Below, piece by piece: positions 32,982 through 45,384 of a DNA stretch of 64,000 bases (its first letter is position 1; every line of letters begins with the position of its first letter). The notes below the pieces were generated by a model that was not told where the DNA came from, searched no databases, and saw nothing but the letters and a program-made list of their open reading frames with translations. Source of the DNA: Codonopsis lanceolata (lineage: Eukaryota; Streptophyta; Magnoliopsida; Asterales; Campanulaceae); NCBI GenBank assembly GCA_013146195.2, contig CM028377.1, positions 5,804,239-5,868,238 of the forward strand, read 5' to 3'. The position numbers were made by a program, and so were the translations under genes.

Positions 32982-33684
32982 ATTTAGCCGGTAAATTACT
33001 TGGTTATACGCAACAAAAGTGGTCACATAGCATTTACGGCTGAGTAAGTAATGTTTGTTGAGTATAAAATTAGACATGTCAGACTTTAAGGATCCATAAT
33101 TGTTCATCAAATTATATTTCACTATGTACTTGTTCTTTAGCTTCTATGCATGAAATTTGTCTTAACAAAACTCACAAGTAAATTAATATCAATATATGAA
33201 GATCTTATAGTATAATAAGTTTTTAAATTGTTATTCTTGTTTCCCTTGCATATTAGTAAAAAGAAAAAAGGCATTGCCTCTTAGATTGATGGTATTTAAT
33301 TTCTTAATAGCTTTTTATGTTTTTTTATTTACTTATCAATACTTGTATATGTGTTCATATATAAATATAATCCTTATTTTGTAATTAGTTACGGTGGTTA
33401 TCTAGCAATCTTGAGATAAGCAAATTATATTTTTCATTATATATATCTTCATATTTTGGTAAGTGCATTTTGAAAGGATCTTACTATATATGGATGTGCT
33501 AATTACATTTGTCATTATATATAGGAAATGTAACAAAACAAAGTGTTTCAATTTCCAATGTCATGTTAATTAAATGTTTAGTATAAAAATTAAGAAAAAT
33601 GTAATAAAACAAAGTGTTTTAACTTCCAACGCATATTTGTGTTTACATTTAAGGAAAACATTTAGGCGGGAAAATCACGGTTGT

Positions 33685-33687
<3 letters not shown>
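32982..33687. other. Intergenic DNA, nothing recognised
   Basis: AT-rich. AATGTAACAAAACAAAGTGTTT near 33527 and AATGTAATAAAACAAAGTGTTT near 33598 form a small direct repeat. Confidence 0.4.

Positions 33688-33778
<91 letters not shown>
33688..33778. repeat. (AT)45 microsatellite
   Basis: About 91 uninterrupted bases of AT. Confidence 0.97.
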
Positions 33779-33781
<3 letters not shown>

Positions 33782-33789
33782 GTTCATGC

Positions 33790-34615
33790 TTTAATTCGTA
33801 CAAAATTTTTAATTTTTTTTGGAGTAGTTTATGGCTGAAATTGATCAAGATCAAAAGCATTTAATGTTTCCTAAGCCATTTGAAAAAGATATATTTATTT
33901 ATTTACGTATTTTTGTTCAAATTGATTAGATTCATTAATTGTTTGTAACATTTACATCCTACTCCACATGATTTTTATCATTAATGGAAATGGTTAATTA
34001 GGTAAAGTATTTTTTTTTTATTTTGGATAGTAAAATACTGCCCCCGGGCTTTAAGCCCGATAAAATTTATTTGTTAAGATTTTTTTAAATATTTTATTTT
34101 CTCTTTTGGATTCAAAGGCTAAAACATCTGGAATAAAACTCGAGCCTTGAGAAACATCACTCGGTGCTATATATATATTTTACCCTTGTTCAAAGTTTAG
34201 TTGTAGAAAAAATTGTAGAAGTAGTTGTAAGGCTAACAATGTTGTATATGCTAATATAATTTTTTCAGCTTATTGTTTATTTGTGAAGCAGATAAATTGG
34301 GACTCATTAAAAAAATAACTTTGATATATATAATATCAATCTAATCTGAAAATATTATGTATGCATTTTCATTTTTCAAAAACAGAAAAAACGTAATTTG
34401 TAGTACTTAAAAAATCAAACCAGTATAATTATTTAGGAACGGATTAGATCCGACAATTACAACACAAAACTCGTTAACCAACTCAATCTAACTTGAAAAT
34501 TACATGACCCGATCCAACCTGTTAACATATTTTTGGTCAAAATGGGTAATTCGTTTCAACCCAAAAAATATTAACCGATTGATTCGGGTTCTAATGGATT
34601 CTGACACGTTAGAAT
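33790..34615. other. Intergenic DNA, nothing recognised
   Basis: AT-rich. A short GCCCCCGGGCTTTAAGCCCG near-palindrome at about 34039 is the only structure noted. Confidence 0.35.
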
Positions 34616-35728
34616 TTGTGGAGGCCCAAAGCTTCTAGTGGCAGCCTTCTAATTGTTTCTCCCTAAGCCCAATCTAGACAGGTCCAACTCCTGGTGCAGC
34701 CTGCCCGTTTCTTTGGTCCAGCCCCTTTTTTCCTTGTCGTTTTAGCGGAAGGGGTCTTTAGTCATTTAGGCTGCTGTCACTATCTTTGTGATTATCCCTA
34801 CCTTTGCAGCCGCCATATATCTGTTGCTGCCTTCGTCATTTCAGGTGGGTGAGCAGAGAGAGAGAGAGATACGGTGAGTAGAAAGAGCAAAGGGATTTCT
34901 TCAGTATGCTGTGAGTGAGAGGATATAGAGAGAGAGAAAAAAAAACCATTGAGAGTAAGCCTCCATACTTGTTCCGTCATTCCTAGTACCCAAAATCTTC
35001 TGTAGATTTCCTTCTTCTTTCACCCAGTTTCTTTGTGAGCTTCGTTTGGTGTGTGACGGTGGTGATGAGCCCTTCGTGAGCTCCTTTCCCGTCTTGTGAA
35101 GTACAAGTAGGTTGGGGTTTCTTGGGCTTGGGTTTTTTCTCTGTATTCTCGGTTCTGTGAACCTCTGTTTTGCCTCTCTATCCAATGTCGTTCTTGGTTG
35201 CCGGAGTTACTGAGTCGAGTCTAGGATCGTGGCTTTCACCTTGGTAACAGTAGGCTGGTTTCCCGTTTGGACTCTTTTGTGGATATGGCCGGTGAGAGGG
35301 TTTCTTAGCCTACAAGAGCTTAGTCGAGGTCACTGACCGATTACGGCGAGTCGTGTGTCGAACACGGCGATTGGGTTCTCTTGTTCGTGGCTTAAGTTTT
35401 ATATTAAGTTGTCATTTTATCCTGTTATTATTGCAGCTTGATTTGCTGCCCTTTTTCTGTTTAAGACATTCTGCTTCAGCTCATTAGTTATATAATGTTT
35501 TTGTATCTTCAGTATACCTCCATAGTATACCTTCACCTTCTGTTCTACTATAACATCTTGGTGAAGATATTTGAAACTGTGTGTTACCAGTCTTATTACT
35601 GTTTTATTGACCCCCAGTAATTAAAATGTTACCCCCTTCCCAGGTTGTAATGTTATCAGTATTTTAATCATAGTCTGATTCTGTATTGGGACGGTTCCTG
35701 GTTATTTCGTGTAGTGGTACAATTACAC
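34616..35728 (+). mobile_element. Possible LTR or captured leader, 1.1 kb
   Basis: The base composition changes sharply to GC-richer, CT- and TTG-rich sequence between TGTGGAGGCCC (34617) and CAATTACACA (35728), giving TG..CA type tips. It contains (GA)n at 34854-34868 and a transcribed-leader look but no ORF with a motif. The 5 bp flanks do not match, so this is tentative. Confidence 0.3.
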
Positions 35729-35799
35729 AACACACGTTTCAACTTATTACCCGACTCAACTCACCCAATTGTCAAGTTTAGATAGGATAAAGTAATAAA

Positions 35800-36422
35800 A
35801 AGTCGTTAGTTAATGTATATATATATAAAGTTGGTGAGGAGTATTATTGTTGTGTCACCTTACCCTTTTTTGTTAAATCTCATGAATTTATGAAACTTTT
35901 TGTTTTCCAACTATTAACTAATAATAATATTTAGTAATAATTAATATAAGAAGTAGTATTAATATCTTCTATTATTAATAGTAGAAGTCTTATATATATA
36001 TAAAATTACAACCAACACTACTATCAAACTCATGTGAGATACAACTCTTTTATTGGTAATAAAATGTGAGATTTTAAATGTAATGATTTTTAAAAATAAA
36101 ATCAATTTATAATCAATATGGATACATCTTTACTAACATTACCAATAGAATAGATGTATCTTAAATCTATATTATAATTACGCTCAGTCTTTCTGAAAAG
36201 TTAACTATTGGCAAGGATTCATTTTTACAAAACATAACTACTGGCCAAGATTAAGTCTTTCCAAAAGGTTAACTATTGGTCAAGATATTGCTAGATTTAA
36301 TTTCGTGAATCCCGCTAACAATATAGGAGATATCTAACTTAATATTCATTTTAAATTGGTTATTTTGAATATTGACACCGTCTCATACTAACGCCGTGCC
36401 ATAGCACGGGCACAAAATCTAA
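35800..36422 (+). mobile_element. Helitron 3' end, family B
   Basis: A hairpin CCGTGC-CATA-GCACGG (36394-36409) is followed by GCACAAAAT and CTAA (36419-36422), then T. The body extends to the left with no recognised coding sequence; the 5' limit is not determined. Confidence 0.55.
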
Positions 36423-37206
36423 TTGATTATAAATTGATGTTACTTTTGAAAGTTTTTTCATGAAAGATTTCTACTTTTATCACAATAGAAGATATGTACA
36501 TTACATTCTTTAGAAATAGATGTTAGTTTTTAAAAGTTATATTAAAATTTTGTACTTTTATTACCAATAAATTATATATATCTCACATTGGTTACAAAGT
36601 ATTCTATATTTTTATCACCATAGCAGATATGCATCTTACATTGTTTAGAAAAAGATGTTAGTTTTAAAAATCTTATATTAAAGACTTCTACTCTTATTAC
36701 CAATAAATGATATGTATCTCACATTGTTTAAAAAGAAACATTGGTTTAAAAAGTCTTTAGATTAAAGACTTCTTATTACAAATAAAATAGATACATGTAT
36801 CTCACATTGGTTACAAAGTATTATACTATTATTACCAATAGAAGCGATGTATCTGACATTGGTTAGAAATTGATGTTCGTTTTAAAAATACTATAATTAC
36901 CAATAGAAGAGATGTATCATACATTAGTTATAAAATCATGTTGGTCTTCAATGTCTTTAGATAGAACACTTCTACCATTATTACCAATAGAATATGTATA
37001 TCTCACAATGGTTAGAAAGTGATGTTGATTATAATTTCAGATAAAAGACTTTTACTATTTTTACCAATAAAAGAGATATATATATTACATTTGTTAGAAC
37101 TTGATGTTGGTTATTATTACTAATAAAAGAAATATGTCTTACATTGGTTAAAAAATAATGTTGGTTTTAAAAGTACTTAGATAAAAGACTTCTACTTTAT
37201 CATCAA
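36423..37206. repeat. Degenerate ~70-120 bp tandem repeat
   Basis: About nine copies of a unit with TACTATTATTACCAATAGAA, GAGATGTATCTCACATTGG and TTAGAAAGTGATGTTGGTTT, plus TTTTAAAAGTCTTTAGATAA in some. Units vary in length and sequence. Two partial units lie at 36030-36180, inside the Helitron-side flank. The array is bounded by opposite-facing Helitron 3' ends at 36422 and 37207. Confidence 0.75.
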
Positions 37207-38080
37207 CTAGATCTTCATGCCCCTGCCTATGGCACAGTGTCAGTATATCTGATTTCATCAATTAAAATGATAGTATCTAAATAGAAGGTGTGATTTAAAA
37301 AAAAATGTTACATGGTTTATTGATAAAACAGAGCAGGTCAACTCAAAAAGGCAGGTACATGGTTTGCAAACTGGTTTGTCAATATAAACAAAAAGGTAGG
37401 TACATGGTTCGTAAATTGGTTTGTCAATATAAACAAAAAGGCAGGTACATGGTTTATTGATAAAACAGCGCAAGTCGACTCAAAAAGGCATGTAAATGAT
37501 TTGCAAACTGGTTTGTCAATATAAACAAAAAGGTGGGTACATGGTTTATAAATTGGTTTGTCGATATAAACAAAAAGTCTGGTACATGGTTTATTGATAA
37601 AACAGTCGAGGTCGACTCAAATTATAAACCATAAAGACAACATTAAAACCCTAAGCGAAAAAGCAATGTAAGGTTTACCTGGTTCTGAATCGATTATCAC
37701 AGATGAATTAGGGTTTCTTGAAATCTTTTCAGGTTTGAATCAAAATCCAAAATCAAATCGAAATCGATGGTCGTCACTGAGAGGGTTCTAGGTCGACAAA
37801 TGTTGTGTTAGAATGAACTGTAAATTTGTTCAGATCGACCATAGATGTGTATATACGTATTGGGGTAAGTAGTCGACGGATAAACCAAGTGGTTTATTGG
37901 ATAAACCGATGTATATCCAATAAATTCACGTTGGTCAAAAAATTTACTCATGGTCGATATGTCGACCACTTGACGACCACTTTACGCAGGGGCGTTTTGG
38001 TCAGAACCAAAAGTGGATTTGTCAAAGGCCATATATGTATAACAACCGGGTAGTATGGCCATACTTGACCAATGCCACGC
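37207..38080 (-). mobile_element. Helitron 3' end, family B, minus strand, with repeat-bearing body
   Basis: Reversed, the end reads GTGCCATAGGCAGGGGCATG, AAGAT, CTAG (37210-37207), then T, close to the terminus at 58567 (AAGATCTAG). The body to the right carries a 137 bp higher-order repeat and a GC-richer 37640-38060 stretch with AACCCTAA motifs; no ORF was recognised. The 5' end was not located. Confidence 0.5.
37309..37620. repeat. Higher-order tandem repeat, 137 bp period
   Basis: TACATGGTTTATTGATAAAA starts at 37309, 37446 and 37583, exactly 137 bp apart. Each 137 bp block holds two ~48 bp subunits, TTTGCAAACTGGTTTGTCAA or TCGTAAATTGGTTTGTCAA, followed by TATAAACAAAAAGG. The minus-strand open frame (periodic KPCTCLFVYID) follows from the repeat. 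Confidence 0.92.
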
Positions 38081-38462
38081 CTTAAGCAGATGAACCCTAA
38101 TCTAAAATCTTTTAGTTGTTGCAAGTAAGGTTAGAGGGAGGGAGGGTAATGATGACATACATGTTTCAATGTCTAACTTTTGGCAATCGATATGCTGGCA
38201 GTAACAAATGATATTTTTTTAAATAGATAAAAAATGAATCCTGGTAGCCTTATGATCGTCTAATTAATCCTCTGGTCAATGATATTAATATGTCCATCAC
38301 TCTCGGGACATATTTGTTTCATAAACCTCAAGCAAGAGAGTTAAACTTAGTTTGAAAATGTCCTAGCTAGACATATAATTAATTTTGTGCGTGGAGTCAT
38401 TTTATTGATTTGACTAGCTTGTTGTATTTGATTTGACAAAATATCATGTGTGTTTTCTTTTT
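38081..38462. other. Intergenic DNA, nothing recognised
   Basis: No gene or repeat boundary visible. Confidence 0.4.
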
Positions 38463-38780
38463 ACATATAAAAGTTAAGGTTGTTTTTTACAAATTAATAG
38501 ATAGACAAAAATAACCCTTCAACAAATAAATCACCTACTATTTAACTAAGGACAAAACAAGTAAATCATCTCTTTTCTCCACATATAAAAGTCAAGGTTA
38601 TTTATTACAAATTAATAGATAGACAAAAATACCCCTTCAACAAATAAATCACCTACTATTTAATTAAGGACAAAACAAGTAAATTTACTATGACAAAAAA
38701 TAATGTTTGGACGAAAATAACCCTAAATATAATAAATCACTCATAATTAATTAAGGTCAAACAAGTAAATTTTTCATAGG
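38463..38780. repeat. Tandem repeat, 118 bp period, 2.7 copies
   Basis: ACATATAAAAGTYAAGGTT starts at 38463 and 38581 and both copies run through CACCTACTATTTAA and GGACAAAACAAGTAAAT. A third, more diverged copy follows to about 38780. Confidence 0.85.
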
Positions 38781-38974
38781 CTAATTAATTCTATGAACTA
38801 AGCATTGAAAAAAGGTAAAAATGTCTTTGTTCAAAACAACTTTACATTTTTTCAAAGCTTAGTTATAAAGAAAGTATTATAATTAGTTATAAATATAGTG
38901 TTTTCCTTATAATTATACCAAATTATAATTCCCCCCCCCCCCAAAAAAGTATTCACCAACATAGTGCACCACAA

Positions 38975-41900
38975 TGTGGCGACCCGACCCGGATTCCGGA
39001 ACGGAATCCCAACGTCACGTCGCAAGGTCAAGGCGAGAGGAGGACAAGCACTTAGAAAAAAATAGTGCGAGTCGGACCGTCGAGCTAACAAGCTCTAAAC
39101 AAGAACAAGAATACGTACTAAAATACGTATAAGAAAATTTCGAAGATGCGGAAGCGACAAGGAAAGGTAGTTCCGAACTATGAAGCTCGAAACCAAGGCC
39201 AAAGATACCAAGAGAGACATAAATTTCACGAAGGAAAGAAAAAGAAACTCGCGTGCCGCAACATTGCAGACGCTGGACAAACCATCGGCACTCCAGCTCT
39301 AATAAGAACCAACCGATAAACACTTGCTAAAGCATACCGGTTAACCAACAATACTAATAACAACTAGAATAGAGAAAAGCCCAAGGCTACTGCGTGCCTG
39401 GGATACAACAGAATATAAACACCAAGGCGATGAGCAACGTCACAACACGTCGGCCCAAAGGAGAACTAAAACAAAACCCAATTATTCTACCCGACTGTAA
39501 AGTCTAATTAACTTTACAATACAACGAACTCACAAGAATATAATATTATGAAATACAAGTCAAGGATGCTAGAAGAGATGGAAATCCACAAGCTATTACT
39601 CGGAAACTTCGACTATTACAATCACGAACACACGAACTAAGCTCGAGCTATCGATCAACCGTGGTCGCACGGTCACGAAACATGCCCTCAATACGACTCG
39701 AGCCGCAACTAGAAACAAAGTACGGGGTGAGTCATAATGACCCAGTACGCTACTACTAAACAATAAGACATAAATTGAATATTGCCGTAAAAGGAATTGA
39801 TATCGTTCTACGACGAAGACCCATTAAGTCGGGTTGTACTGAATGAAAACCGGTCCTTCCAGACTACCAAGATGAATCAGGGTGAATTCCCTGTTCACAA
39901 ACAATCAAACAGGTCAGGAAGCAAGGCACAAGAATAATCATGATTATGGACGTATATCTAATCGTAGGACATCCCAAGCTTCTCATATAATAATTAAATA
40001 GAAGTATGCATATTTATAAATATGCATATACCAAGTCCCTCAGGTATATCAAGTGGGGTATGTGAATTCATTTATGTACTAAGCAATTCATTCATGGAAG
40101 TTTATCATGTAAGGATATGCATATCTACCATGATGTACATATGCATGCAATCAGGAGGAAATCAGGTAACAGTATGTATGTCTATGTATACACGTATCAT
40201 ATAATTCATAGGCCTATCACGAAAGTCAAGCGATCAAGAGCAAGTATATATATAAGCATTTAGTTTACATATTCGGGATAGCACTTTGTTTTCACAAATG
40301 CTAGAAGAAATCCACATATAAGGGGATAGGATATAATCTGGTACCGCCATGTAGATCCTACAAGATAAAGCATATCAGGAGCATCTTTGCATTGCATGTA
40401 CGAGATGGTACATCGACCCAGGATAGTATTATTCCAAGCGCCCATAATGGTTACACAAGGTACTCTTCTCCAAAGTGATCAAGAATGGAGGGGTTTGCCT
40501 GTTTCTGGTTCGGCCACTCATCACTATCACGAATCTCATGATTCGTAACGGTTGACGCAATTGTCAACCAGGGAAGGCAAGGCAAGATATGCAAGACAGG
40601 CAAGGCAAGACAGGCAAGACAAGGCAAGACAAGACAGGCAAGACAAGACAAGACAAGACAAGACAGGCAAGACAAGACAAGACAAGACAAGACAGGCAAG
40701 ACAAGGCAAGACAATGCAGGACAAGTCAGGACCAGGACAAGACAGTCAAGGCAGTCAAGGCAAGAAAATGCAGGACACGTATGCCAACTGGACTTATCGG
40801 GGAAAAACAAGTAATATTTACTTATTTAAGAAATCAAGCGAGGGCCAGCGCAAAGAATAGCGATCTAATTCAAGTCAGGTGGGCATGTTATTCCTTTGCA
40901 GCTAGAAATCAAGCATGAGTATGTATTAAATTAAAAATCTCGAAACTAGCATTCTAGTTAACCGGATTTCAAGCATTGGAGGGGGTTATCGTGGAGTCGG
41001 TATTGTTAAAGGACTCACTAGTATCGACTTCGTCGAGGCATTTCTATAATTCACCAAATAGAGTTCGAACACTATATGTGTTCCAAGACTCCTTTCTAGG
41101 TTCTTGTTCATAGGTTAAGTTCTCGCTCCATTTAGGAACCTTAGTTCAAATTTACTAAGTCAAGTATAAAAGGTGGAACCCTAAGTTGATTATCGTCAAG
41201 CTAAGCTGGGTTAAATTTCAAGTTCGAAATTCCATTCGTTGATAGAATCATCAATCAAAGTACGTTGATACACACTAGGAAGATAATTATGGAGATAAGA
41301 CACACACTATGCTTAGAGGTCAAAATCTCAAGTAGACATAGGAGTTCATGCATCACTCACGAACAAATCTTATCAAGCTCAGTTCCATAGGATCATAGGA
41401 TGGATAATATGATAAATCCTCTCGAGGTTCCCAAGGAATTAAAGATCAAGCATACACTCTTGAAGGACAGAGGATTGAAGATTACTCAAGATTCATCATA
41501 GAGGTTGCTAAGGCATGCACTGTTCGAGTATCCTCTTTAAGGAAGAATGGTCATAAAGAAATCCCGGATTTTCCAAGGATAATGACTAGGTTCCCAAGTA
41601 AAGTCACTTATTACATTCCTACCAATCTTGGGACTTCATTAAGAGTCCAATAGCATTATTGGTTCTAGTTCATAGTTGAACCCATTCAACACGTGCATCA
41701 TTCGAGTTATGCATTCTCGACTCTCCCATAAACCACCCAAGGATTAGCGATAGTTTCAAGGCCAAACATCAATCAAGAGACTCGATTAGAGTCCTAAGCC
41801 AAGAATCAATCTTATTAACAATTTGGTCTTACCCAGAAATTCTCTAAATTTTCGCAATTGAGATTCAATGAACACAAGAAGATATAGGATTTTATCCTAA

Positions 41901-42833
41901 GGTTCAAATAACAATTTTTATAAATAAATTGACTTCATTTGGGGTCAATCTAACAAGTTCCAATTTTCTATTCCAAGGTATAAGTTCGGTATTCACAATG
42001 TATCCGGTTTCTAACCCAACAACAACCAATCTTAAATCATAAGAATTCCAATATACACAATAACCCATTCGGTTTTAACTCTAACCAAAATCTATCGATA
42101 TTCATGGAAACATCTCATTTTGACGTGTATAACATCAATAAATCACAAGGAATAAGTTTCTAACAATTAATCATCAAGATGCTTGTAGAGAGAGAAACTA
42201 GGCTTAAGTAACGTACCTCAATCGGGCCACAAACTTAGGATGTGGAAAACAAACCGAGGGAAAGACTCTACTGCGGCAGGCTTCGCGATGGCGGTCACTG
42301 CCGACAATCCGACGGCCTAACTCAGGGAATCTGGCAATTCTCCCTGGGAGCTCCTCCTCCCTCTCTCTCTAAATTTTTACGGTTGATGGAAGAAATGAGA
42401 GAGGAAGAGGGAGAGATTGGTTTATAAAGGGTTAAGGAAAGACCATCCCGTCACCTTACTTCACTAGGCGTGGTCGAGGCAAGGGAGGGTTTAAAATGGG
42501 GGTAGACCAGGCTTTTCACGCCAATCAAAAGCAGGGAAAAGAAATCCCGTGGCAGATGCGCAGGTGAGGCGGGCGCCTCACCATGCTCACGACACGCTGG
42601 CCTGCTACGCACATGGGTTGCTCTCGATTAATGGGCGGGCGCCTCGCTCCATCCCACGTCACGGCGCCTCTGAACCTCCAAACTTGGTCTAAAGCAGTCT
42701 AAATGATCCCAAACTTATGGGCAACCATTCTAGGGTCTAACCCAACTCAAAACAAGTCTAAAACACACAGAACAACCCCAGAAACAACTGGACGCGGCAG
42801 GAAGGGGTCTTGATAACGTCTTGGCAGGGACGA
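38975..42833 (-). mobile_element. 4 kb Tekay/Del-like LTR, inverted copy, cut by assembly gap
   Basis: It starts TGTGGCGACCCGACCCGG, the reverse complement of the end of the 7075-11135 LTR. The segment 42545-42790 (GAGGCGGGCGCCTC; CCCAAACTTATGGGCAACC; TTGGTCTAAAGCAGTC) is a near match to the reverse of 7625-7800. The last ~550 bp expected from that LTR are lost in the N gap. It could be a solo LTR or one LTR of a larger element, since the gap hides the answer. ORFs at 39015-39323 and 42242-42427 are not conserved in the other copy. Confidence 0.85.
40566..40760. repeat. CAAGA/GGCAAGACA minisatellite
   Basis: Nearly 200 bp built of CAAGA, CAAGG and GGCAAGACA units inside the inverted LTR. All six frames are largely open, giving long but meaningless ORFs on both strands (poly KTRQDR on plus, poly LSCLVLP on minus). 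Confidence 0.95.
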
Positions 42834-42933
42834 NNNNNNNNNNNNNNNNNNNNNNNNNNNNNNNNNNNNNNNNNNNNNNNNNNNNNNNNNNNNNNNNNNN
42901 NNNNNNNNNNNNNNNNNNNNNNNNNNNNNNNNN
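42834..42933. other. Assembly gap, 100 N
   Basis: Exactly 100 N, the conventional placeholder for a gap of unknown length. It lies between the truncated 4 kb LTR and a SIRE-like internal region. Confidence 0.99.
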
Positions 42934-44148
42934 TATTTTCTCTTCGATCTTTCTTCTATTTCGATCTTTTCTACCCTATAATTCCCCTCATAACTTCATT
43001 CTTCTAGAGCTATCTTTTCCCTCCACTTTGAAGCCTCTTCTACTTCTTCTTTCTATGTCGGTAGCAGCACATGGTAATTCAACCCTCTTCTCCTCCGCGC
43101 AACCTCTGGCGATAACCACCACTGCTTCCTCTTCATCTTCTCCACACACTTTGCTCCCTAACTCTTGAGACTCATATCTCGGTTAACCTTAACCCTTCTT
43201 CCCTTCCCTCACACACGGTGATCCTAGCTTCTTGCGGCCTTCTGCTCTCAACAATGCTTTCGGCTCGCCCGGCTCGACACCACTTTGTATCTTCAGCACA
43301 CGGCGGATCGAGGTGCTTAACTATAGCCTCAATGCTACTCATGCCACCATGCTTCGACATCGCCAAAATCGTCGATCAAGCGGTGAATAACCTTTGCTCG
43401 AGCCTTCACTATACCCAGGTTCTTGGTTCAGATCAGCAATTTTTCGATAGGCATGTTGCACTCTCGGCCAGTCGGCATTCGTGCTCTCTTCGATGAGCTC
43501 AAGACCGAATCGCACGAGCAATCCTCAGACGAGTGAAGTTGCCGATTTCACCGATCTTCGCCTGTTGAACAAGCGATGCAGCCGGCCGCTAGCGGCCGAA
43601 CAAACGTAGGGTTGGTGCCATCGTGAGGAGAGCTACTCATTTTTGAATCAAGCCCATCGAAGAACGTAACCGACTTCGAGAACGCCTTAATGACGAATCT
43701 CGATCCGGGTTGGAGATTACTTAGAACGCCGACGCACTTCAAATTCGCTCAATCATTGCTGGTATTTTGTTCTCAGATCTTTTTAAACTCGCTGTTTTGC
43801 CAAAACTCCGCCTGTTAAACGCCTTGTTTAATCACGATGACTTTAGTTTCTTTCAAAGTTTAAATTGCTTTATCTTGCTATTATTTAGTCTATTTAAACT
43901 TCGTGTTTAAATCTTTATATGTTGCATGTGTGCTTATCTCATAGATTTAAACCCCGCTACTACTTAGTACTTGATATTAATGCTTTTCTCTTGTAAGTAC
44001 TTAGTCTAGTAGCTATCTCTACTAAGGCTTTTGCTCCGAGAGGCATGTCTCGCTCTTAATAAAAATCTTTAAGACATGTTATTATCTCTGCATGATTCAA
44101 AGTCTCGCTAGTAGTCGAGATGATGACATCAACCAAATAGGAGGAGAT
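42934..44148 (+). pseudogene. SIRE-like internal region with decayed ORF
   Basis: From ATG 43058 (MSVAAHGNSTLFSSAQPLA) a coding-like, GC-richer stretch continues to about 43770 with several stops and frame changes. I recognise no domain, although its place just upstream of a polypurine tract and LTR mirrors the gag-like ORF at 1378-2164. From 43780 the DNA is non-coding (TTAAACNCCG and TTTAAAC repeats) up to AAATAGGAGGAGATTG, the polypurine tract at 44135-44150. Confidence 0.45.
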
Positions 44149-45384
44149 TGTTGATTCCTAATTCTAGATTTGGTTGAGTCATCTTCGATTCTATTGTACA
44201 ATGGCTAAAAGGTCTCGCAGCTCCGATTAGTGTGGCAACCTGCCTTAGAATCAATGTGTTTAGAACCGCTGCTTAAGTGTTAGTTTAGCGCGGTTTTGCA
44301 AGCTTCTTCAAAGACCTTGGAAGAACAAAGCAGACTTTTGAAGTCCGCTTCAAAGAGCCAAAAATCAAGATTAGCCAAATCACGAAATTATGACACGTAT
44401 ACACCTATCCGTATATTTTCGAAAATATCTAGTCATAATGTCTTCATCGATTTCACTTTAAAGAAGTCAACTCTACATGATGACAACCGTCTGCATCGCT
44501 GCTCCCTCGAAACGAAAAATCAAGACCGAAGACATTACCCTTTTTGGCTAAGAAGACTTTCCTAGCTACAGAGCCTGCAATCTGAAACCTTACTCAAATT
44601 GGGAATGTCTTTTTTGCACACACTGCATCTCTGATGACTGTGGCTGTTACATCTCCCAAAGCGCCGAATTGCATTCAATGCAAAAGAACATGGACACGAT
44701 TCACTGCCTCACCCAACGGTCCAAAGATCTCTTCCCCGGTATTTATTCAAGTCCCGAAGATCTCGAAGAACAACTCTTGCGCATTAAAAACTCTCAAGCT
44801 TCATCTTCAACATTCAAGCATTCAAGAGATCAAAGGACAAGGACTAACACTTCACCAAACTTTCAAGTCCGCAGATCCGCCATCTTAAATTTGTTTCAAC
44901 TTCATTTAGTTTGTTTTTAAATCGTTCTTTAATTCTTAAAGAAAGACGTGTGAGAACAATTATTCCTTGATTGTTTCTCTCACCTTTATACACTTGGTTA
45001 AAAACTTATTTTGTACACGATCCATTAGTGATCTTACTCATAAACCTAGTGGATAAACAAGTGCACTTTTAAAATCCAAAGCTAACCACTTTGGTAGTGG
45101 ATGTAGTACTATTCACAGTACGAACCACTTCAAATCACTGTGTCCTATTTGAACTGTTCTTATCTTTCTCATTAACCGCGCTTGTGCTTAACTATTTTCG
45201 ACTGCAGACAACCTTTACCGAATCGTTGATAGTTCGTATTCTATTCTGCTTCACGCCTTAATACTTCTATTCAAATCTTCAAGAAATCGTTAAGAAGTGT
45301 TTACTTAAAAGTTTTTTACAAAAGCATATCTAGGCTATTCAACCCCCCCTTCTAGCCTAGATTGAGCCTACTTTGGGACCAACA
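44149..45384 (+). mobile_element. SIRE/Maximus-like 3' LTR, 1,236 bp
   Basis: The polypurine tract is followed by TGTTGATTCCTAATTC, and the LTR ends CAACCCCCCCTTCTAGCCTAG.. GGGACCAACA at 45384. The ending ATTCAACCCCCCCTTCTAG..GACCAACA and the AGGAGGAGATTG start are hallmarks of the SIRE/Maximus copia lineage. AAGAT follows directly and may be the right target duplication. The 5' side lies in the gap. Confidence 0.8.

Noticed and set aside
34901..35185. 94-codon minus-strand ORF
   Set aside because: Low-complexity, antisense to a TTG/CTT-rich leader-like region, no motif.
39015..39323. 102-codon minus-strand ORF in the inverted LTR
   Set aside because: It lies in non-coding LTR sequence and has no counterpart in the LTR at 7075-11135.
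40451..40918. Long ORFs on both strands in the CAAGA repeat
   Set aside because: They are forced by the pentamer repeat and are not present in the other LTR copy.
7075..42833. The two 4 kb LTRs as ends of one retrotransposon
   Set aside because: They lie in opposite orientation, and the left one has its own matching target duplication, so they are separate insertions.
43172..43742. Minus-strand ORFs in the SIRE-like internal region
   Set aside because: GC-rich antisense frames over a plus-strand decayed ORF; no motif in any of them.
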